Below the pieces are notes generated by a model. The model saw nothing but the letters and a program-made list of their open reading frames with translations, did not search any database and was not told the origin of the DNA. The translations under genes were made by a program, and so were the position numbers. DNA of 7,978 nucleotides from NCBI GenBank assembly GCA_028293005.1, contig JAQGLH010000294.1, forward strand, positions 1 through 7,978. Reading direction: 5' to 3'. Below, piece by piece: positions 1 to 6,609 of the stretch. Numbering within the stretch: position 1 is the stretch's first letter; each line of letters opens with the position of its first letter. This stretch comes from Alphaproteobacteria bacterium. Lineage in GTDB: Bacteria > Pseudomonadota > Alphaproteobacteria > Sphingomonadales > Sphingomonadaceae.

Positions 1-992
1 TCCACAACATGTGCTCGCACCGCGGCAACAAGATGGAGTGGCAAGACAAGGGCTGCTCCAAGTTTCACGACTGCAAGTTCCACGGCTGGATCTACGACAG
101 CAGCGGCCGGCTGGTCGACGTTCCCGATGAGGCCAATTTCTACGACATCGACAAGGCGACGCTCGGCCTCACCCCGATCCGTCTCGACATCTGGCAGGGG
201 TTCGTGTTCATCAACCTCGACCGCGAGCCGAAGGAATCGCTGCGCGAATATCTCGGCGAGGTCGCCGACATGCTCGACGGCTATCCGTTCGACCAGCTCA
301 AGCTCGGCTACGCCTACAAGAGCAACCTCAACTGCAACTGGAAGATCGCGGTCGATTCGCAGCAGGAGGCCTATCATGCGGTCCACCTCCACCGCCGCAC
401 GCTGGGCGATATCGCGATCGACCAGGCGAACCCGTTCATGCACGCGCTCGACGTCCGCTTCATGGGGCCGCACCGCATGATCTCGCTGCCGTTCAGCGGC
501 GATTACACGCCGAGCCCGACGGCCGCGATCAGCGAGCGCTTCGCCTGGACGATCAAAAAGGAAAAGGACGACTTCCTCGATCCGAACAACCTGCCGCTCG
601 GAGTCAATCCGGCGCGCGCCGACAATTGGATGTTCGACATTTATCTGATCTTCCCGAACTTCTGGCTCGCCCCGTTCAGCGCCGCCTTCCAGACCCACAA
701 TTTCTGGCCGACCGGCGTCGACAAGATGTACCAGGAGATCAAGATGTTCGTGAAGCCGCCGACCACGGCGGGTGAGCGTTTCGCGCTCGAGCATGCCAAA
801 TGCCTCAACCGCGACACCTGGCTCGAGGACTTCAGCACGCTGGAGACCACGCAGACCGTGCTCGGCTCGGGCGCCAAAAGCCACTTCATCCTCCAAGACG
901 AAGAGATTTTGATGAGACATTTCTATCAAATGATCGAGGATTATACCGGCCATGGCGGCGCTTCCGCTGCGAGCACAGGAGCGGCGGCATGA
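1..992 (+). CDS. Rieske non-heme iron oxygenase, alpha subunit (5' partial)
   Basis: Terminal oxygenase subunit of a ring-hydroxylating or N/O-demethylating Rieske system, cytoplasmic and needing an external electron-transfer partner. The gene enters from outside: the reading frame is open to the left edge, and the ATG at 9 lies inside the Rieske domain, so it is not the start. The [2Fe-2S] ligands are Cys (12-14) and His (18-20) in CSHRG, and Cys (72-74) and His (81-83) in CKFHG. The mononuclear iron motif DSQQEAYHAVHLH follows, with Asp at 354 and His at 375 and 390; the likely third ligand is the Asp at 828 in WLEDF. By comparison with the complete paralogue downstream, about 86 residues are missing. 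The protein ends in an Ala/Gly/Ser-rich tail. Its stop overlaps the next start (ATGA), which suggests translational coupling. Family assignment is firm; the substrate is unknown. Confidence 0.93.
   Translation, partial: HNMCSHRGNKMEWQDKGCSKFHDCKFHGWIYDSSGRLVDVPDEANFYDIDKATLGLTPIRLDIWQGFVFINLDREPKESLREYLGEVADMLDGYPFDQLKLGYAYKSNLNCNWKIAVDSQQEAYHAVHLHRRTLGDIAIDQANPFMHALDVRFMGPHRMISLPFSGDYTPSPTAAISERFAWTIKKEKDDFLDPNNLPLGVNPARADNWMFDIYLIFPNFWLAPFSAAFQTHNFWPTGVDKMYQEIKMFVKPPTTAGERFALEHAKCLNRDTWLEDFSTLETTQTVLGSGAKSHFILQDEEILMRHFYQMIEDYTGHGGASAASTGAAA
977..981 (+). promoter_or_regulatory. Shine-Dalgarno for the small inter-oxygenase gene
   Basis: AGGAG lies 7 nt before the ATG at 989. It selects this start over the much longer open frame reaching back to about 800, which would lie almost entirely inside the oxygenase gene. 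Confidence 0.7.
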
Positions 993-1348
993 ACCAGGTC
1001 ACCGCGATCAAGAGCCGCAGCCTCCCCGCCCAATTCGGCGATCTCGTGCAATATATCGAGTGGGCGCTGCCCACCGAGCGTGCGCGCAACCGCAAGCGGC
1101 TCGTGAGCAGCATGGACGAGATCAGGAGCTTCTACGATGCGATGCTCGGCCGGATCGAAGCGGCGCTCGAATATCTCAACACCTTCCCGCTCGACGACAT
1201 GCCCGAGGCCGAGCAGAATCTGCTCAACCTCACCTTGATGCTGGCCGAGGTCGCCAACGCGATCGAGCTGTTCAAGACCCAGCCGGGGGTGATCGACGGC
1301 TTCGATCCGGAACGCTTCATCACCGACCACCCCGGCGGCGGCGACTGA
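989..1348 (+). CDS. Small helical protein of unknown function, encoded between two Rieske oxygenases
   Basis: I cannot assign a named family to this 119-residue protein. It has no signal peptide, no membrane segment and only one cysteine-free, metal-motif-free chain. It reads as mostly alpha-helical: a basic stretch RARNRKR (residues 31-37), then helix-like segments at about 39-65 (SMDEIRSFYDAML...) and 73-96 (EAEQNLLNLTLMLAEVANA...), joined by FPLDDMP at 66-72, with a Gly/Asp/Pro-rich end. The start is the ATG preceded by AGGAG, overlapping the upstream oxygenase stop by 4 bp, so the two are probably co-translated. It is too short and of the wrong character to be an oxygenase beta subunit (about 160-180 residues, NTF2-like fold), and it lacks the cysteines of a ferredoxin. 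Its position suggests a partner, assembly or regulatory role for one or both oxygenases, but that is inference from context alone. Confidence 0.8.
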   Translation: MNQVTAIKSRSLPAQFGDLVQYIEWALPTERARNRKRLVSSMDEIRSFYDAMLGRIEAALEYLNTFPLDDMPEAEQNLLNLTLMLAEVANAIELFKTQPGVIDGFDPERFITDHPGGGD

Positions 1349-1409
1349 CCGAAAAGCGGCAGCGCCGCATTCGAGCCAACGACGCAGCCGATTGCATAGG
1401 ACCAACGTC

Positions 1410-2606
1410 ATGGAGCAGACCGAATACAAACGCTTCGCGGAGAAGTTTCCCGAGCTCGGCACCGATCCGATCCCGGTCTCGAACAGCGTCTCTCCCGAAT
1501 TCTTCGCGAAGGAGAAGGAACGCATCTTCAAGCGCAGCTGGATCAACGTCGGCCGTGTCGAGGAGCTGCGCCAGCCGGGCGACTATATCGTCAAGAAAAT
1601 GGACATGTGGGACACCTCGATCCTGCTGGTCCGCGGCCGCGACGGCGAATTGCGCGCATTTCACAACGTCTGCCAGCACCGAGGCAATCTGCTGGTCGGC
1701 GACAATGCCAAGGGCAATTGCCGGGGCTTCATGACCTGCAAGTTCCACGGATGGGTCTATGACGATGCGGGGAACCTCCGCGACGTCCCGGACGAGGAGA
1801 ATTTCCACGATCTCGCCAAGGACAAGCTGGGGCTGCGCGCGATCGCGCTCGACACCTGGCTGGGCTTCATCTTCGTCAATCTCAGGCCCGAGCAGAGCCT
1901 TGCCGAATATCTCGGCGGCTATGTGGACGAGAAGCTCAACGCCTATCCGTTCGAGCGGCTCGAGACCTTCTACAGCTACGAGCCCGACGAGGCGGTCAAT
2001 TGGAAGGTGCTGCTCGACGCGCAGCAGGAGGGCTATCACGTCCCCGCGCTGCACAAGCGCACCCTCTCGCTCTCATTCCCGAAGGAGTTCGTCCGCTTCC
2101 GATCGCAGGACATGATCCTTCACGGTCCGCACCGCATCCTCACGGCGGGTAGCAATGCCGGCGAGTTCGTGCCGACGCCCGTCGGTGCCGTGGCGAGCAA
2201 GATCGGCGCCAATTCGATCGACGCGTTCGCCGGCGCGGCCGGCGGCGACATGCGCGCTTACGCCGAAGCGATGCACGGCGTTTTCGATTTCAACGTCATC
2301 TTCCCCAATTTCGTGATCGGCCTGCTCTACGGCACCTATTTCACCTACAATATCTGGCCGATCGCGGTGAACCGCTCGGTCTGGGAAGTCCGCATGTACT
2401 ATCCCAGCCCGAAAAATGCCGGGCAGGCGTTCACCAACGAATATGGCAAGGTTGCCTTTCGCGACGGGCTGATGGAGGACGCAAGCGTCCATGAAGCGAC
2501 GCAGCTCGGCATCCAGTCCGGCGCGATCGACAACTTCCAGTTCCAGGACGAAGAGATTCTGTGCCGCCACGGCCACCTCACCGTGCAGCGGATGGTGAAC
2601 GGCTGA
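1410..2606 (+). CDS. Rieske non-heme iron oxygenase, alpha subunit (complete)
   Basis: This 398-residue protein has the normal length for the family. The Rieske domain carries Cys88-x-His90 and Cys110-x2-His113 as [2Fe-2S] ligands. The catalytic domain has NWK followed by DAQQEGYHVPALH, with the bridging Asp203 that links the Rieske centre of one subunit to the iron of its neighbour, iron ligands His210 and His215, and probable third ligand Asp357 in LMEDAS. All expected catalytic residues are present. I chose the ATG at 1410 because AGGA (1398-1401) lies 8 nt upstream; an in-frame TTG at 1392 would add six residues but is less likely. It shares CKFHGW, DVPDE and QDEEIL blocks with the truncated oxygenase upstream, yet the two differ through most of their length, so they are diverged paralogues. 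The 61-bp gap to the small gene before it has no convincing terminator. The reaction type (dihydroxylation, monooxygenation or demethylation) cannot be told. Confidence 0.95.
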   Translation: MEQTEYKRFAEKFPELGTDPIPVSNSVSPEFFAKEKERIFKRSWINVGRVEELRQPGDYIVKKMDMWDTSILLVRGRDGELRAFHNVCQHRGNLLVGDNAKGNCRGFMTCKFHGWVYDDAGNLRDVPDEENFHDLAKDKLGLRAIALDTWLGFIFVNLRPEQSLAEYLGGYVDEKLNAYPFERLETFYSYEPDEAVNWKVLLDAQQEGYHVPALHKRTLSLSFPKEFVRFRSQDMILHGPHRILTAGSNAGEFVPTPVGAVASKIGANSIDAFAGAAGGDMRAYAEAMHGVFDFNVIFPNFVIGLLYGTYFTYNIWPIAVNRSVWEVRMYYPSPKNAGQAFTNEYGKVAFRDGLMEDASVHEATQLGIQSGAIDNFQFQDEEILCRHGHLTVQRMVNG

Positions 2607-2622
2607 CGCCACGGCACGACGT

Positions 2623-3855
2623 TTGACGACGATCGACCCTCGAAGCTTCCTTCGGGAAGTGTACGACGCCGCTTTGGCCGCGGTCGACGGGCGGCGGCTG
2701 GTGGTACGCGCGCTTGGCGGCACCTCGCGCGAGGCGGCGGTGCTGGCGATCGGCAAGGCGGCACCGGCGATGTTCGCGGGCGCGGCGGCGGTGCCGGAGC
2801 TCGCGATCGCGCGCGCGCTGGTGATCAGCGGCGAACCTTATTTCCCGGCCGATCGCGCGGAGCTCGAGGGCGCGCAGGTGGTCACCGGCGGCCATCCGGT
2901 GCCCAACCAGGCGAGCCTCGCCGCGGGCGATGCGTTGCTCGCCTTCCTCGCCGATCTTCCCGCAAGCGCGCCGCTGCTGATCCTGTTGTCGGGTGGCGCT
3001 TCGGCGATGGTCGAGCGGCTCCCGGACGGCGTCGGCCTCGATCAACTCGCCCGGCTCAACCGGTGGCTGCTGGCGAGTGGCCTCGACATCGCGGAAATCA
3101 ATCGTATTCGCCGCGCGGTCTCGGGGATCAAGGGCGGACGTCTGGCCCCTTTGCTCTGCGGGCGCCCGGCCGAATTGCTGATCATCTCGGACGTTCCGGG
3201 CGACTGTCCGCACGACATCGGCTCGGGTCCGTTCAGCCCGGTCCCGCTCGAAGCGCGGGGCGTGCCCCCTGATCTGCCCGAATGGATCCAGGCGCTCATT
3301 CGCCGCGCCGGGGCGATCCCGCCGCCCGACGATCCGGCCTTCGCTGCGATCGTCAGCCGCATCATCGCCAACAACGGCAGCGCACGCGCCGCCGCTGCCA
3401 ACCGCGCGGCGGCGAGCGACCTCGCTGTCTACCGGCGCAGCCTGTTGGTCTCCGAGGATGCCGAAGCGGCCGGCGCCGCATTCGCCGACCTGCTGCTGCG
3501 CAGTCCTTCGGGGCTCCATATCTGGGGCGGCGAGCCTGTGGTGAAGCTTCCGGCCGAGCCCGGGCAGGGCGGCCGCTGCCAGCATTTCGCGCTCGCCGCG
3601 GCGCAGCGGCTGACCGGCAGCGGCGATATCCACGTGCTCGCCGCCGGCAGCGATGGCTGCGACGGCGGCGGCGATCACGCGGGTGCGCTGGTCGATGGCG
3701 GCAGCATCGCGCGTGGCCGCGCGGCTGGGCTCGATCCGAGCGACTGCCTCGCGCGCGCCGATGCCGGGCGGTTCCTGGCGGCAAGCGGCGATCTGCTGCC
3801 GGCCTGCCCGACCGGGACCAATGTCATGGACCTAATGTTCGGCCTGAAAAGCTGA
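2623..3855 (+). CDS. Glycerate 2-kinase, MOFRL (type-2) family
   Basis: Predicted to phosphorylate D-glycerate with ATP to 2-phosphoglycerate, feeding lower glycolysis. The 410-residue length fits the family. The N-terminal domain shows AIGKAA with the catalytic-type Lys45, GGHPVPN (89-95), SGGASA (123-128), the NRIRRAVSGIKGGRLA block (160-175) and ISDVPGD (188-194). The C-terminal MOFRL domain has GQGGR with the conserved Arg318 and AAGSDGCDG from about 340. The usual GGRNQE is GGRCQH here, a change close to the active site. The start is a TTG: the frame upstream is open only back to 2599 with no ATG, and the N-terminus reads like family members from here. No good ribosome-binding site is visible; GTG at 2659 is an alternative that would trim 12 residues. 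The 16-bp gap after the oxygenase indicates one operon. Some relatives were labelled hydroxypyruvate reductase (TtuD) in the past; kinase is the better-supported role. Confidence 0.9.
   Translation: MTTIDPRSFLREVYDAALAAVDGRRLVVRALGGTSREAAVLAIGKAAPAMFAGAAAVPELAIARALVISGEPYFPADRAELEGAQVVTGGHPVPNQASLAAGDALLAFLADLPASAPLLILLSGGASAMVERLPDGVGLDQLARLNRWLLASGLDIAEINRIRRAVSGIKGGRLAPLLCGRPAELLIISDVPGDCPHDIGSGPFSPVPLEARGVPPDLPEWIQALIRRAGAIPPPDDPAFAAIVSRIIANNGSARAAAANRAAASDLAVYRRSLLVSEDAEAAGAAFADLLLRSPSGLHIWGGEPVVKLPAEPGQGGRCQHFALAAAQRLTGSGDIHVLAAGSDGCDGGGDHAGALVDGGSIARGRAAGLDPSDCLARADAGRFLAASGDLLPACPTGTNVMDLMFGLKS
2646..2659 (+). other. UUCG-tetraloop hairpin at the start of the glycerate kinase gene
   Basis: CTTCC (2646-2650), loop TTCG, GGAAG (2655-2659) form a perfect 5-bp stem closed by C-G around a UUCG loop, the classic extra-stable tetraloop. 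It covers codons 8-13 of the kinase gene, whose start is a weak TTG. An effect on translation initiation is possible, but it may simply be coding sequence. Confidence 0.4.
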
Positions 3856-3906
3856 TGGCTGTTGCTTGGTCAGTCGTCGCCGGGCGCATTGCTTCCACAC
3901 GGATCG

Positions 3907-3912
3907 AGGGGG
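3907..3912 (+). promoter_or_regulatory. Shine-Dalgarno for the amidase gene
   Basis: AGGGGG lies 7 nt upstream of the ATG at 3920 and fixes that start. The 64-bp gap between kinase and amidase holds no clear -35/-10 pair or terminator, so readthrough from the kinase is the simplest reading. Confidence 0.6.
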
Positions 3913-3919
3913 TTGATCG

Positions 3920-5371
3920 ATGAATGTAGTTCAAGTTCAAATGTCGCTGGCCGAGCTTGGAGACGAGCTCGAGGAAGGGAGGCTCACCTCGGCCGAGCTG
4001 GTCGACCTCTACCTCCAGCGCATCGAGGCGCACAATCGAGCCGGGGCGCGGATCAACGCGGTGCGCGAGGTCAATCCGCGGGCGCGGGAGGAAGCCAGGG
4101 TGCTTGACGCGGAGCGCGCGGCGGGCAAATTGCGCGGGCCGCTCCACGGCATCCCGATCATCGTCAAGGATAATATCGGCACCGCCGACGGCATGAAGAC
4201 GACGGTCGGATCGATCGCCTTCGCCGATTTCGAGTCGCCGCGCGACGCGTTCATCGTGCGGCGCCTGCGCCAGGCCGGCGCGATCATTTTCGGCAAGGCC
4301 AATCACACCGAATTCACCGACGTCATGTCCGATCGCATGGCGTCCGATTTCTGCGCAATCGCCGGTCAGGTGCGCAATCCCTACGGCTTCGAATATGGCC
4401 GCGGCGGGGGATCGAGCACCGGTCCCGCCGCAGCGGTGGCCGCCGGCTTCTGCGCCGCAAGCATCGGTTCGGAGACGATCAATTCGATCCAGGATCCGGC
4501 CTGCACCAGCTCGCTGGTCGGATTGAAGCCGACTGTGCAGCTGGTGAGCCGCGCCGGCATCGTGCCCAATTGCATGAGCCAGGACGTCGCCGGGCCGATG
4601 ACGCGCAGCGTGCGTGACGCGGCGATCCTGCTCAATGTCATCGCCGGCGTCGATTTCGACGATCCGCAGACGCTTGCTGCGGCAGGCCACGTCGAGCGCG
4701 ACTACGAGGCCGGACTCGACGAGGCCGGCCTCGCCGGCGCGCGGATCGGCGTGCCGCGCGATGTCTATTTCGAAGGCCTCGACGACGACGAGCTGCACAT
4801 CACCGAGCAGTCGCTCCGCAAGATGCGCGAGGCCGGCGCGACCATCGTCGATCCGGCCGACATCCCGACCGCGCGGGTGGTTGCCGACATCCGCTCGAGC
4901 ATCTTGCGCAACGAATTCAAGTCCGGCTTCAACGCCTTCCTCGAGGCGCTCGGCCCGGTGGCCCCGGTCAAGTCGCTCGACGAGCTGATCGAATATAATC
5001 GCCAGGACCCCGACGTCCGCATGCCCTACGGCCAGGCATTGTTCGAAACTGCCGCCGGCATGCCGGGCACCGACGACCCAAGCTACCATGCCGATCGCCT
5101 GAAGGACGTGATGATCTCGCGCACCGCAGGCATCGACGCGGTGATGGACGAGTATCAGCTCGACGCCCTGGTCGTGCCGCAGGCTCGGGCGGCGAAGATC
5201 CTCGGCAAGGCGGGCTATCCCTCGATCGCCGTCCCCGCGGGCTACAAGAAGGACGGGCGCGGCGTCGGCCTGACCTTCTTCGGCCGCGCCTTCTCCGAGG
5301 CGAAGTTGCTGCGGCTCGCTTACGCCTATGAGGCGCTCACCAAAGCGCGCAAGGCGCCGGTGCTGGAGTAG
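3920..5371 (+). CDS. Amidase-signature family hydrolase
   Basis: A 483-residue serine hydrolase of the amidase signature family, which cleaves amide (sometimes ester) bonds; no signal peptide, so probably cytoplasmic. The Ser-cisSer-Lys triad is complete: Lys83 in IIVKDN, cis-Ser165 in GGGSSTGP, nucleophile Ser189 in GSETINSIQDPA, with the 24-residue Ser-Ser spacing seen in FAAH and malonamidase E2. VGLKPT follows at the expected place. The motif is atypical: the two glycines normally before the nucleophile (TGGS) are Ile187-Asn188, the usual Arg two residues after it is Gln191, and the Gly after the paired serines is Thr167. This argues against GatA, and no gatB or gatC is nearby. The allophanate hydrolase C-terminal domain is absent. 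The strong ribosome-binding site fixes the ATG. It is the last gene of the plus-strand block and may hydrolyse an amide linked to the upstream oxygenase chemistry, but the substrate cannot be read from sequence. Confidence 0.92.
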   Translation: MNVVQVQMSLAELGDELEEGRLTSAELVDLYLQRIEAHNRAGARINAVREVNPRAREEARVLDAERAAGKLRGPLHGIPIIVKDNIGTADGMKTTVGSIAFADFESPRDAFIVRRLRQAGAIIFGKANHTEFTDVMSDRMASDFCAIAGQVRNPYGFEYGRGGGSSTGPAAAVAAGFCAASIGSETINSIQDPACTSSLVGLKPTVQLVSRAGIVPNCMSQDVAGPMTRSVRDAAILLNVIAGVDFDDPQTLAAAGHVERDYEAGLDEAGLAGARIGVPRDVYFEGLDDDELHITEQSLRKMREAGATIVDPADIPTARVVADIRSSILRNEFKSGFNAFLEALGPVAPVKSLDELIEYNRQDPDVRMPYGQALFETAAGMPGTDDPSYHADRLKDVMISRTAGIDAVMDEYQLDALVVPQARAAKILGKAGYPSIAVPAGYKKDGRGVGLTFFGRAFSEAKLLRLAYAYEALTKARKAPVLE

Positions 5372-5380
5372 GCGCCGTTT
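5353..5380. terminator. Possible weak terminator between convergent operons
   Basis: GGCGCC (5353-5358) and GGCGCC (5371-5376) can pair around a 12-nt loop, followed by GTTT. It spans the amidase stop codon and lies just before the 24-bp gap to the ureJ stop. The stem is only 6 bp and the T-run short, so this is a candidate only; no better terminator is visible between the two operons. Confidence 0.25.
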
Positions 5381-5395
5381 GAGAACGTGCGCGTA

Positions 5396-5977
5396 TCAGC
5401 TTGCCGCGATCAGCACCGTTCCCGAGACGATCGCTACTGCACCGATCGCGCGGGCGAGGCATTGGGGGGCGCGGATATGCGCGAGCGCGGCGCCGGCCGC
5501 CTGCAGCGCGATCGTGCTGAGCAGGAAGCCGCCGGCGAAGGCGGCGCGGCCGCCGCCGGCGAGCTCGGCGCCGTGCGCGAAGCCGTGCGCGGTCGCGAAC
5601 AGGGCGATCACCGCGAGCGCGGCGATCATCGGCGGCCGGAGCCCGAACAGCAGCGCGCCGCCCAAGCCGAACAGCGAGGCGAGGATCAGCGCCTCGGCGA
5701 GCGCCAGTCCGGCGCTGCTGCACCCCCAGGCGAAACCCGCGAGCATGAAGCCGAGGAAGGCGAGCCCGCCCGCCCACCAGTGGCGACCGAAGCAGAGGCG
5801 GGCCCACAGCCCGACCATCAGCATCGCAAGCATGTGATCGACGCCGGTCAGCGGGTGGACCAGTCCCGCCGCAAAGCTCTGGCCGTGGCCGGGATGTGCC
5901 TCCGCGGCGCCGCCCGACAGCGCGAGCAGGAGCGGAAGGACGAGGCGCGCGGACCACGCCCGCAGAAGCTGGCTCAT
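5396..5977 (-). CDS. ureJ: HupE/UreJ family nickel-uptake membrane protein
   Basis: A 193-residue inner-membrane protein predicted to import nickel for urease. An N-terminal signal-like segment (about residues 4-27, ending AEA before HPGHG) is followed by the family signature [12 protein letters not shown] (41-52), an E-ALILAS helix near 95-101, and HGFAHGAE (131-138), whose His and Glu residues are the likely metal path. About six hydrophobic segments follow one another, as expected for HupE/UreJ. The ATG at 5977 overlaps the ureG stop by 4 bp and has AAAGGA (5992-5987) 9 nt upstream; the same frame stays open far beyond it, but that part lies antisense-of-frame inside ureG and is not real. 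It is the last gene of the urease operon. HupE proteins also occur with hydrogenases; here the urease neighbours decide. Transport itself is inferred from the family. Confidence 0.93.
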   Translation of the reverse strand: MSQLLRAWSARLVLPLLLALSGGAAEAHPGHGQSFAAGLVHPLTGVDHMLAMLMVGLWARLCFGRHWWAGGLAFLGFMLAGFAWGCSSAGLALAEALILASLFGLGGALLFGLRPPMIAALAVIALFATAHGFAHGAELAGGGRAAFAGGFLLSTIALQAAGAALAHIRAPQCLARAIGAVAIVSGTVLIAAS

Positions 5978-6609
5978 GATTGTTTTTCCTTTCGGGCGCT
6001 GAGGCCCCCGGTCTCGACCACGAAAGCCGCGATTTGCTCGATGCCCTTGCCGTCGCGGATGTTGGTGAAGACGAATGGCCGCGAGCCGCGCATCTTCTTG
6101 GCGTCGCGGTCCATCACCTCGAGGCTGGCGCCGACGAACGGGGCGAGATCGATCTTGTTGATCACCAGCAAGTCCGAGCGGGTGATCCCTGGGCCGCCCT
6201 TGCGCGGGATCTTGTCGCCCGCCGAGACGTCGATCACGTAGATGGTGATGTCGGCGAGCTCGGGGCTGAACGTCGCTGCGAGATTGTCGCCGCCCGATTC
6301 GATCAGGATCAGGTCGAGGCCGGGGAAGCTGCGCTGGAGCTGGTCGACGGCCGCGAGGTTCATCGAGGCATCCTCGCGGATCGCGGTGTGGGGGCAGCCG
6401 CCGGTCTCGACACCGATGATCCGCTCGGGCGCGAGCGAGCCGGCGCGGGTCAGGAACTCGGCATCCTCCCTGGTGTAGATGTCGTTGGTGATCGCGGCGA
6501 TGTCGTGGGTGTCGCGGAAAAACCGGCACAATTGGTCCATCAACGCGGTCTTGCCGGACCCGACCGGGCCGCCGATGCCGACCCGCAAAGCTGAGATGCG
6601 TTCGCTCAT
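5974..6609 (-). CDS. ureG: Urease accessory GTPase UreG
   Basis: A SIMIBI-class GTPase of 211 residues that powers nickel insertion into urease within the UreD-UreF-UreG complex and receives nickel from UreE. Visible motifs: P-loop GPVGSGKT with Lys20 (14-21), the nickel-binding Cys72-Pro73-His74 within [14 protein letters not shown], the ESGGDN stretch (104-109), and the guanine-specificity motif NKID (151-154). Length and motif order are those of typical UreG. The start overlaps the ureF stop by 4 bp (ATGA), and its own stop overlaps ureJ in the same way, so translation of the three is probably coupled. The related HypB hydrogenase GTPase is excluded by the CPH motif context and the neighbouring genes. 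Confidence 0.98.
   Translation of the reverse strand: MSERISALRVGIGGPVGSGKTALMDQLCRFFRDTHDIAAITNDIYTREDAEFLTRAGSLAPERIIGVETGGCPHTAIREDASMNLAAVDQLQRSFPGLDLILIESGGDNLAATFSPELADITIYVIDVSAGDKIPRKGGPGITRSDLLVINKIDLAPFVGASLEVMDRDAKKMRGSRPFVFTNIRDGKGIEQIAAFVVETGGLSARKEKQS

Noticed and set aside
800..988. Longer form of the small inter-oxygenase protein
   Set aside because: It would lie inside the oxygenase coding sequence and is Arg/His/Pro-rich out-of-frame sequence; the ATG at 989 has AGGAG at the proper distance.
989..1348. Oxygenase beta subunit or ferredoxin
   Set aside because: At 119 residues it is too short and too helical for an NTF2-like beta subunit, and it has no cysteines for an iron-sulfur cluster.
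1356..1368. GCGGC-AGC-GCCGC inverted repeat between the small gene and the second oxygenase
   Set aside because: Only a 5-bp stem with a 3-nt loop and no T-run after it; such repeats are frequent by chance in DNA of this composition, so I do not call a terminator.
1410..2606. Assignment to a named substrate class such as carnitine, glycine betaine or a specific aromatic
   Set aside because: The Rieske and iron motifs are shared across the superfamily; nothing visible distinguishes the substrate, and no diagnostic partner gene is in the window.
3824..5089. 421-codon minus-strand open frame opposite the amidase
   Set aside because: It is antisense to a complete amidase with an intact catalytic triad. 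It has no motif, and its length is explained by the lack of A/T-rich stop codons in GC-rich DNA.
3920..5371. Allophanate hydrolase or GatA, suggested by the nearby urease genes or by length
   Set aside because: The allophanate hydrolase C-terminal domain is missing, urease makes a urea carboxylase/allophanate route unnecessary, no gatB/gatC is present, and the nucleophile motif differs from GatA.
5387..6241. Long plus-strand open frame opposite ureJ and ureG
   Set aside because: It is antisense to two clearly recognisable genes, has an Arg/Ala/Glu-rich composition typical of GC-rich shadow frames, and shows no family motif. The same applies to plus-strand frames at 5980-6594, 6630-7463 and 7294-7938.
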